Shown here: positions 1 through 5,251 of the stretch, piece by piece
Layout of the letters: every line of letters begins with the position of its first letter
Numbering within the stretch: position 1 is the stretch's first letter
NCBI GenBank assembly: GCA_039798005.1
Contig: JBDKGV010000188.1
Location: 1-7,072, forward strand
Source of the DNA: JBDKGV01 sp039798005
GTDB taxonomy: Bacteria > Fibrobacterota > Fibrobacteria > UBA5070
Reading direction: 5' to 3'
DNA length: 7,072 bases
The notes under the pieces: generated by a model
Databases searched by the model: none
Seen by the model: the letters and a program-made list of their open reading frames with translations, nothing else
Told to the model about the DNA's origin: nothing
Translations under genes and position numbers: made by a program

Positions 1-715
1 GGACGCGCCGCAGCCAAGGATTGTTGCCCACGGGATGATCCAAGCAGGTGCGTTCCACCCGCGCCCGTAGACGAGGTGCCAGCGGCCCCTTGGCATAGCG
101 CAGGAATTCACGGTCGCGCCCCCGTGCCAACATGGGCCGCGAGAAGGCCAGCGAAAACAGCAGTTTCCAGACAGGGCCGTCCCACTCCCGTTCCCAGAAT
201 TCGCGGCGCGCGGCCTTGTCCTCAAGCTTGAGCAAGGTCTCGATGGTGCGGGTGCGGCGGATGAGGGGAAGCCAGCGGCGACGGAAATTGTCAAGGAAGG
301 CCTCGAAGCGCCCTCCCTTCAGGATGCCCTCCTCGATCAGGTGAGGATGCGCATCCCAGAAATCCCGGGAGCGCTGGTCCAGATGTCGGCGCAAACGGTT
401 CCGCCAGGTTTCCAATCGCTTGCCCGCCTCGCCGTCCTGCTCACCGGCGAATGACAGAATCTGTCCGTGATCGAGTTCCCGCAACATCGCACGGCGCAAC
501 TGAAAACAGGCGATCTGGGAGGGATTGAGATCCACCGCCAAGACTTGGCGAGCCCCTTTCGCGGCCAAGGCCAGGGCATTGTCCCCCGCCGAGCAGATCG
601 ACAGGATCTTTCGTCCTTCGGGCTTCAGGCCTTCGATCAAAAGCTGAGGATCTTCCCAGCAGTTGGCGTAGCGGATCTTCGAGAAGTCCGCCCGTTCCTG
701 AATCGGGGCGTTCAT
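1..715 (-). CDS. DUF3419 / BtaA-like SAM-dependent 3-amino-3-carboxypropyl transferase, 3' end missing
   Basis: The first 238 residues read without a stop or frameshift from ATG at 715 to the window edge; the C-terminal part lies outside. Residues 15-23 (RYANCWEDP) match the family opening 'Y-x-x-C-W-E-D'. Residues 36-67 form a Rossmann SAM site: KILSICSAGDNAL followed by the acidic strand end AVDLNPSQ. NNP near residue 232 resembles the conserved NP segment of BtaA. BtaA moves the 3-amino-3-carboxypropyl group of SAM to diacylglycerol, the first step to betaine (homoserine) lipids; many DUF3419 proteins have no proven acceptor. The ATG overlaps the stop of the upstream HMG-CoA reductase gene (ATGA), and GGAAGGAAGG (720-729) lies 4 bases before it, so coupled translation is likely. 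Family assignment is firm. The acceptor is unknown, and no BtaB-like N-methyltransferase is visible here. Confidence 0.88.
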   Translation of the reverse strand, partial: MNAPIQERADFSKIRYANCWEDPQLLIEGLKPEGRKILSICSAGDNALALAAKGARQVLAVDLNPSQIACFQLRRAMLRELDHGQILSFAGEQDGEAGKRLETWRNRLRRHLDQRSRDFWDAHPHLIEEGILKGGRFEAFLDNFRRRWLPLIRRTRTIETLLKLEDKAARREFWEREWDGPVWKLLFSLAFSRPMLARGRDREFLRYAKGPLAPRLRARVERTCLDHPVGNNPWLRRV

Positions 716-1986
716 CGAACCTTCCTTCCGAACAGGGCGTGAGCCCGGGCGAAATCGCCGCTGGACAGGGCCGCCAGCATCGAGAGCTCGCCCGCCAGCA
801 CCGCCCCGGCGCAGATCTCGGCAAATCGCACCACCTTGCCTTCCCCCGCACAGCCCAGGATGGCCAAGCTTTCCTGCGCAGTGGGCAATCGCGTCCCACC
901 GCCCACAGTCCCCACCACAAGGCTTGGCAAGGTGACCGAGGCGTAGAGCGCTCCGTCGGGACGTTCCTCGAAGCGGGTGACCCCCACTGCGGCTTCGGCG
1001 ACACACGCGATGTCCTGGCCACAAGCGCAGAAGAGGGCCGCGAGAGGATTGGCGAAATGCCCCTGCACTCCCACCGAACCGCTGTGGATTCCGTTGATGG
1101 CCGCCACCTTCCAGTAGTCCATCATTCGTTCCTGATCGGTCCCCAGGACGCCGTGCAGGACGGAAGCCGGCAGGACCGCCTCGGCCACCACCTTGTGCCC
1201 CCGCACCCGCTGCAGGGAAAGGGTGGTCGCCCGCTTGTCCCCGGACAGGTTCCCTTCGATGAACCAGCGACGGGGTCGAACGGGGCAATGGGCGGAGAGG
1301 TATCGGCAGATGGCATCGGCGCAGACCGTCACCATGTTCTGCCCGGCCGCGTCCCCGGTGGTGAACTCCAGGATCAGGGTCACGAGGTTGCCGTCGAGAT
1401 TGGGGCGGATCTCCTGAAGGACGGAATGCCGACTCACGCTGTGGATGGACTCCTCCAGTTCCTTCGAATGGATATCGACCCATGCCAAAAACCGCAGCGC
1501 CTCGTGGATGTCCTGAAAAAGAAAAGAAGGGGCACGCTGGATCCCCGAGGAGAGGCAGATCGAACAGACGCCCCCGGAGAGGGTCAGAGCCCGGGCGCCC
1601 CGGTCGATGGATGCCACCAGAGCCCCTTCGCTGGTGGCCAAGGGCAGGCAGACTTCGTCCACGAAGGCACTGCCCATCACGCGCAGGGGCCCTGCCAGTC
1701 CCAGCGGAATCCGCGCCCACCCGATCTGCTGTTCGACGGTGCCGCGCAAGGAGACGGGATCAGGATCCGGGGCGTCCCCTTTGACGGCCTTGATCGACAC
1801 TCCAAGCGTGTCTTCCACAAAGCCCTGACGTGCCTGCAGGTGGCTTGTCCCCCAATTGCGCCCATAGGGAATGGGAGCGCAGCTGGCAGTGCAAGCGGAT
1901 GTCAGTTCGTCGATTCTCGCATCGAGAGAAAGTCCCCCGGTTGCGAGAGCGATGTTCCGTGAGACCGTGGGAAGTGAAGTCGCCAT
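712..1986 (-). CDS. hydroxymethylglutaryl-CoA reductase, class I-like, soluble
   Basis: This 424-residue protein has the HMG-CoA reductase catalytic domain, which reduces HMG-CoA to mevalonate with two NAD(P)H. Visible motifs in order: IPLGLAGPL (93-101); LATSEGALVAS (116-126) with catalytic Glu120; TTGDAAGQNMVT (209-220), the nucleotide-binding region; GNLSGDKR (245-252) with catalytic Lys251; GQD (323-325) with catalytic Asp325; VGTVGGGTRLP (358-368); and RAHALFGRK near the C terminus, where His416 fits the catalytic His. The DKR/RGHKVVAEA arrangement follows class I, not class II. There is no sterol-sensing membrane region. It departs from usual class I text at GVQGHFAN (306-313) and at 326-336 after GQD. 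The start is supported by AGGAG at 1992-1996, five bases upstream. It is first in a minus-strand operon, with its stop inside the start of the BtaA-like gene. No other mevalonate-pathway gene is present in the window. Confidence 0.95.
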   Translation of the reverse strand: MATSLPTVSRNIALATGGLSLDARIDELTSACTASCAPIPYGRNWGTSHLQARQGFVEDTLGVSIKAVKGDAPDPDPVSLRGTVEQQIGWARIPLGLAGPLRVMGSAFVDEVCLPLATSEGALVASIDRGARALTLSGGVCSICLSSGIQRAPSFLFQDIHEALRFLAWVDIHSKELEESIHSVSRHSVLQEIRPNLDGNLVTLILEFTTGDAAGQNMVTVCADAICRYLSAHCPVRPRRWFIEGNLSGDKRATTLSLQRVRGHKVVAEAVLPASVLHGVLGTDQERMMDYWKVAAINGIHSGSVGVQGHFANPLAALFCACGQDIACVAEAAVGVTRFEERPDGALYASVTLPSLVVGTVGGGTRLPTAQESLAILGCAGEGKVVRFAEICAGAVLAGELSMLAALSSGDFARAHALFGRKVR

Positions 1987-1991
1987 GACCG

Positions 1992-1996
1992 CTCCT
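1992..1996 (-). promoter_or_regulatory. Shine-Dalgarno site of the HMG-CoA reductase gene
   Basis: On the minus strand AGGAG lies five bases before ATG at 1986. This fixes the start, and no other in-frame start codon of good quality is close by. It would not be transcribed if the sigma-54-like element at 2000-2014 set transcription start at the usual distance, so the two signals conflict. Confidence 0.75.
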
Positions 1997-1999
1997 AGC

Positions 2000-2014
2000 G
2001 CAACTGCCGTGCCA
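2000..2014 (-). promoter_or_regulatory. sigma-54-like -24/-12 element facing HMG-CoA reductase
   Basis: The minus strand reads TGGCACGGCAGTTGC, matching the sigma-54 core TGGCAC-N5-TTGC exactly with correct GG-to-GC spacing. The flanking bases (G before, G after) are not consensus. Normal geometry puts transcription start near 1988, two bases before the ATG, which would make the mRNA leaderless and exclude the good SD site. That conflict lowers confidence. Confidence 0.35.
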
Positions 2015-2068
2015 CTCTTCCATGGGACGGGAATTCCATCCTGAACCCTCCGGAGACCCGAGCTTGGG

Positions 2069-2086
2069 TGCAGGAACGTTCATGCA
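2069..2086. promoter_or_regulatory. 18-bp near-perfect palindrome, candidate operator
   Basis: TGCAGGAACGTTCATGCA is symmetric about 2077/2078, with eight of nine base pairs complementary; only 2073/2082 (G/A) fails. The core GAACGTTC is perfect. It lies inside the divergent spacer, about 91 bp from the HMG-CoA reductase start and about 132 bp from the MMPL start. This suits a dimeric regulator, or an activator site for the sigma-54-like elements. No regulator gene for it is recognised in the left block. Confidence 0.45.
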
Positions 2087-2180
2087 GTTCGTGAAGCCCT
2101 CCCCCTGCAGGCGAGACCATAGCCGCGCCTTCCAGCCCCCTTCGTTGGAGAGATGCCTTGCTCCGGGCACTCAGGCCGCA

Positions 2181-2197
2181 TTGGCGTGGGTCTTGCA
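2181..2197 (+). promoter_or_regulatory. sigma-54-like -24/-12 element facing the MMPL transporter
   Basis: TTGGCGTGGGTCTTGCA matches the sigma-54 consensus YTGGCACGRNNNTTGCW except for two bases (GT in place of AC), with exact spacing. The -12 C (2196) lies 14 bases before ATG 2210, so expected transcription start is about two bases before that ATG. This would give a leaderless transcript, which agrees with the lack of an SD site before 2210. It would lie inside the gene if translation began at ATG 2153. Confidence 0.3.
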
Positions 2198-2209
2198 AAT
2201 TCATGCATC

Positions 2210-4477
2210 ATGCTTCGTTCCCTTTCTGCCTCCCGCCTGCTTCATTCCTTGGGCACCCTTTCCAGCAGCCGCCCGTGGCTGGTTCTCCTGTTGTGGGTCG
2301 TGATCCTGGGTGCCGCCCTCTTTCCTGCCCGCGATCTCCCTCAGCGACTGGGCAGTGGCAACTGGACGGTCGAGAACAGCCCTTCCGACACCACCGCCAG
2401 ACTCCTGCAAAGCCGCTTCGACGACCCGTGGTCCCGAAGCCTTGTCCTGGTCGCCTCCCCCGCCCCCGAAGACCTGCAGGGGACACAACTGCGCAAGGCG
2501 CTTGCCAATCTTCGTGCGGCATGCCTGAAAATCCCCGGCGTGGTTCGCGTTGCTGGCCCGGACGACCTTCCCGATTCTCTCTTGAATCTTCCCGCCCCGA
2601 AAGGAGCTCTGCTCCTGGTCGGATTCCAGCGCTTGCGCAGCGATTCCTTGGTGGATGAAGTCCGCGCCTTGGCCGATTCCCTGCTTCAAGCCCAAGCGCC
2701 CCAATGCCGATGGAACCTGACCGGTCCCGCCGTCCTTTCGGTGGATTTCAGCCGCTTCAGCGAGAAGGACACCTCCCGCGCCGAAGGGCGAGCCCTTCCC
2801 GTCACGGCCTTGCTGCTGCTCCTGGTCTTCGGGAGCCTGTGGCGACTGGGAATCCCTCTCCTGGTGGGCGTGATCGCCTCGACCCTGACGCTGGGAGCAG
2901 CCTGGATCCTGTCGATCCAAGGGATGTCCCTCTCGATCCTGCTGCAGAGCGTGGCCAGCATGCTGGGCCTTGCCCTGGGAATCGACTACGCCCTGCTGCT
3001 GGTATGCCGCTATCAGGAACTGCGACAGGCCGGGGAAGAGTCAAGCCAAGCGGCAGCACTGGCCGTCAGCACCTCGGGGCGGGCCATCTGTGAAAGCGCC
3101 TTGGCCGTGACCATCGGACTGGGAGCGCTCCTGTGGACCCCGTTGTCCGAAACCCGTTCGATCGGCATGGCCGGTTGCGTGGTGGCATTCCTGGCCGCCC
3201 TTGGTGCCCTGACCTTGGCGCCGGCCCTGCTTGTTCTGCTCGATCGACATGTGCGCTGGCCCCGTCGTCGCACAGCCACTCGACCTTGGCTTCATCGCCC
3301 CGAATTCTGGACCCGGTGGGCCTTGCGGGTCACCCGCCATCCGTCGGCCTTTCTTGCCCTGGGCCTTGGACTCATGCTCCCGTTGAGTCTGCCGGGCCTT
3401 TCTTCACAAAGCGGATTTCCTCCGGAATCCTTCAATCCTCCGGGCCTGGGCTACCAGATGGGACTGAAGCATCTGGACTCCCTGAACTTGGGCAGCCTTG
3501 CCTATCCCGTGGAACTTGTGATCGAACGGACGGATGGCCAACCTGTTCTTGGCGATTCCAAGGGCATTGAGGTTTTTGTTCAGAAGATCTCAGAACTTCA
3601 CACCATCGAACCCCAAGCCCGCATCTTGGGACCTCTGTCAAACCTGGCAGGCCTTCCGCCTGAAAAGGCAAGGTTTGCGATGTCGGCGATCGTCAGCCAA
3701 GGAATTCCACCGGAGCTTGCCCGGCAATTCCTGTCCCGGGACGGCAAGGCAGTGCTGCTGCGCATCTTGGCCCCGCCCGGATGGGGAGTCGCTCAGACCC
3801 GCCCTCTGGTCCGCGCCTTGAAACAAGCCCCCTGCCCTTCCGGTTTCCGGATTCATGCCGGAGGCTTGGGGGCCTATTACGAAGACTTTGATCCGGCCAT
3901 GACCCGACTCTTCCTTCCGCTGTCCCTTGCCGTGGGGCTGTGCACATTCTTGGTGCTGGCGCTCTTGTTCCGATCCGTGCTGGTCCCCCTCAAGGCGATC
4001 CTCCTGAACCTGCTTTCGGTGGGAGCTGGCTACGGAGCGGTGGTCTGGGTCTTCCAACTGGGCCATGGGGCCACTTGGCTCGGACTTCCCGGGGCCACCG
4101 GCGTGATCCCGGTAACGGTCCCGGTGCTTTTGTTCTGCATCGTCTTTGGTCTGTCCATGGACTACGAGGTCTTCCTGGTCTCCCGCATGCGGGAAGGAAT
4201 CCGCAAAGGAATGAGCAACGAGCAGGCCGTGATCGATGGCATCGCGACCACAGGGTCGGTCGTGACCGGCGCCGCCGCCATCATGGTGGCCGTCTTCGGA
4301 GCCTTTGCGCTGTCCCAAGTCTACCTGGTGCAGATGTTGGGAGTGGGATTGGCCGTGGCCGTCTTTTTGGACGCAACCGTAGTGCGGATGCTGCTTGTCC
4401 CGTCGCTGATGAGCCTGGCGGGACGCTGGAACTGGTGGCCTGGCAACCGGTCTCGATCGCAGCAAATGGCTCCTTGA
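2210..4477 (+). CDS. MMPL-family (RND-like) membrane transporter
   Basis: From ATG 2210 the protein has 755 residues, near the usual bacterial MMPL length, with two repeated MMPL domains. TM1 is about residues 22-40 (after RPW), followed by a large extracytoplasmic domain (41-194). A helix bundle from about 195 to 344 carries GIDYALLL with Asp259-Tyr260. A second extracytoplasmic domain spans about 396-567. The final bundle from about 568 carries GLSMDYEVFLVSRMREG with Asp651-Tyr652 and ends with the family-typical WNWWPG. The paired Asp-Tyr residues match the proton-relay sites of MmpL3. The family uses the proton gradient to move lipids or other hydrophobic molecules; the cargo here is unknown. 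An in-frame ATG at 2153 would add 19 residues, but its GGAG sits only two bases away and the added peptide looks non-coding. The gene diverges from the HMG-CoA reductase operon, suggesting shared control and possibly export of its product. Confidence 0.93.
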   Translation: MLRSLSASRLLHSLGTLSSSRPWLVLLLWVVILGAALFPARDLPQRLGSGNWTVENSPSDTTARLLQSRFDDPWSRSLVLVASPAPEDLQGTQLRKALANLRAACLKIPGVVRVAGPDDLPDSLLNLPAPKGALLLVGFQRLRSDSLVDEVRALADSLLQAQAPQCRWNLTGPAVLSVDFSRFSEKDTSRAEGRALPVTALLLLLVFGSLWRLGIPLLVGVIASTLTLGAAWILSIQGMSLSILLQSVASMLGLALGIDYALLLVCRYQELRQAGEESSQAAALAVSTSGRAICESALAVTIGLGALLWTPLSETRSIGMAGCVVAFLAALGALTLAPALLVLLDRHVRWPRRRTATRPWLHRPEFWTRWALRVTRHPSAFLALGLGLMLPLSLPGLSSQSGFPPESFNPPGLGYQMGLKHLDSLNLGSLAYPVELVIERTDGQPVLGDSKGIEVFVQKISELHTIEPQARILGPLSNLAGLPPEKARFAMSAIVSQGIPPELARQFLSRDGKAVLLRILAPPGWGVAQTRPLVRALKQAPCPSGFRIHAGGLGAYYEDFDPAMTRLFLPLSLAVGLCTFLVLALLFRSVLVPLKAILLNLLSVGAGYGAVVWVFQLGHGATWLGLPGATGVIPVTVPVLLFCIVFGLSMDYEVFLVSRMREGIRKGMSNEQAVIDGIATTGSVVTGAAAIMVAVFGAFALSQVYLVQMLGVGLAVAVFLDATVVRMLLVPSLMSLAGRWNWWPGNRSRSQQMAP

Positions 4478-4597
4478 GCCTGCGAAAAGAGTCCTGCTGA
4501 CAAAAAATCCACGATTTGTCCCCAAAATCGCCTTGCGGTTTTTCCAAGACTACTCTAAGTTGGAATAACTCAAACGGGATAGCGGGGACACCAGCGG
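4478..4597 (+). promoter_or_regulatory. spacer before padR-like gene, probable promoter and operator region
   Basis: This 120-bp spacer is clearly more A/T-rich than its surroundings and separates two same-strand genes of unrelated role, so a terminator and a new promoter are expected. TTGCGG (4533-4538) and TAAGTT (4556-4561), 17 bp apart, form a weak -35/-10 pair with three matches each. AGTT-N5-AACT (4558-4570) is a small dyad that could serve PadR binding, but it is too short to trust. GGGGA at 4584-4588 is the likely SD site of the PadR gene. Confidence 0.45.
4524..4543 (+). terminator. possible weak intrinsic terminator after the MMPL gene
   Basis: AAAATCGC (4524-4531) pairs with GCGGTTTT (4535-4542) across a CTT loop, with one G-U pair. 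The run of five T (4539-4543) lies mostly inside the stem, leaving almost no free U tract, so termination would be weak. The left arm can instead pair with CGATTT at 4512-4517. Confidence 0.35.
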
Positions 4598-5251
4598 ATG
4601 AATCGATACGATCTCGTCCTCCTTGGCTTCATTGCCGAGAAGGAATCGAGCGGTTACGACATCATCACCACGATCAAGCGCAGGGAGCTTGATCGATGGG
4701 CGAAGATCAGCACCAGCACAGTGTACAACCGCCTGTTGCGCTTGGAAAAGAGCGAGTGCATCACCGGTCGCGTGGAACGCGAAGGCAACCGCCCCGAGCG
4801 CACCATCTACGCAATCACGGAGAAGGGGCGCACGCTCCTGCGCAAGGAAGTCGTCAAGCACCTCACCGGCTTCAACGACGACCCGCGCCAGCTCGGATTT
4901 GCCTTCCTGTTCGCCACCAACCCCTTGGAAGTGGCCAAACAACTGCGCAAGCACGCCGAGGAGCTCAACCAGCAGATCGCCGCGATCGAGAAGATGATCG
5001 CCGAGGAGCCCAGGCCGACTCTGTACCCCGAGGGGCCGTTCCTCAACTGCATGGCCCGCGACCACATGCAAGTGGAACTCAAATATGCCCATGCGGCCAT
5101 CGAGATCCTGAAGAATCCGGAAAAGAGCGCCAAGCTCAACGGCTGGTTCTTCCTGAATTTCGGCAGCCGTGAATTCAACGGCGACGAAGAGATCCCTCTC
5201 GTCGCAGACATCGAACCCACCCACACAGCCCAAGCCACGGAGAGACCATGA
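4598..5251 (+). CDS. PadR-family transcriptional regulator
   Basis: This 217-residue protein begins with the PadR winged helix-turn-helix: LVLLGFIAEKESSGYDI (residues 6-22), the recognition-helix region ISTSTVYNRLLRLEKSECI (37-55), and a wing ending in ERTIYAITEKGR (67-78). Residues about 105-185 form the helical C-terminal part (EVAKQLRKHAEELNQQIAAIE, then HMQVELKYAHAAIEILK), typical of the dimerisation domain of longer PadR proteins. The last 30 or so residues are polar and probably disordered. PadR proteins are usually repressors released by a small ligand and often control their own operon. The start follows GGGGA (4584-4588) by nine bases. The stop overlaps the ATG of the GH94 phosphorylase (ATGA), so the regulator and enzyme are probably made from one mRNA and the phosphorylase is its most likely target. 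The ligand cannot be read from the sequence. Confidence 0.92.
   Translation: MNRYDLVLLGFIAEKESSGYDIITTIKRRELDRWAKISTSTVYNRLLRLEKSECITGRVEREGNRPERTIYAITEKGRTLLRKEVVKHLTGFNDDPRQLGFAFLFATNPLEVAKQLRKHAEELNQQIAAIEKMIAEEPRPTLYPEGPFLNCMARDHMQVELKYAHAAIEILKNPEKSAKLNGWFFLNFGSREFNGDEEIPLVADIEPTHTAQATERP

Larger units (their letters stand above)
1987..2209. promoter_or_regulatory. divergent promoter region between HMG-CoA reductase and MMPL transporter genes
   Basis: This non-coding spacer separates two genes read away from each other, so it must hold both promoters or receive transcripts from outside. I found no convincing sigma-70 -35/-10 pair on either strand. It contains an 18-bp near-palindrome at 2069-2086, sigma-54-like elements at 2000-2014 (minus) and 2181-2197 (plus), and the 8-bp palindrome GGAATTCC at 2030-2037. 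Open frames crossing it (for example from ATG 2022 on the plus strand) run into the transporter gene in another frame and resemble no known protein. Confidence 0.7.

Noticed and set aside
739..1962. 407-residue open frame on the plus strand opposite the HMG-CoA reductase
   Set aside because: It lies wholly across a gene with a full set of catalytic motifs, its product is low-complexity Gly/Arg/Pro/His-rich, and no good start signal is seen.
2022..2039. Inverted repeat ATGGGA / TTCCAT near the HMG-CoA reductase start
   Set aside because: One mismatch in six and unremarkable flanks make it much weaker than the palindrome at 2069-2086.
2153..2209. Upstream start for the MMPL transporter at ATG 2153
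   Set aside because: It is in frame, but its GGAG is only two bases from the ATG, the extra 19 residues look non-coding, and family members usually begin shortly before the first membrane helix, as from ATG 2210. It cannot be fully excluded.
2022..2303. 93-residue open frame starting in the divergent spacer
   Set aside because: It runs into the transporter gene in another frame and shows no recognisable motif or SD site.
4558..4570. AGTT-N5-AACT dyad as a PadR operator
   Set aside because: Four-base arms are common by chance, and it does not resemble the ATGT/ACAT-type dyads described for PadR proteins; mentioned only within the spacer entry.
4620..4640. TTGGC...TTGC resembling sigma-54 inside the start of the PadR gene
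   Set aside because: The spacing between the GG and GC elements is three bases too short for sigma-54, and the site is within coding sequence.
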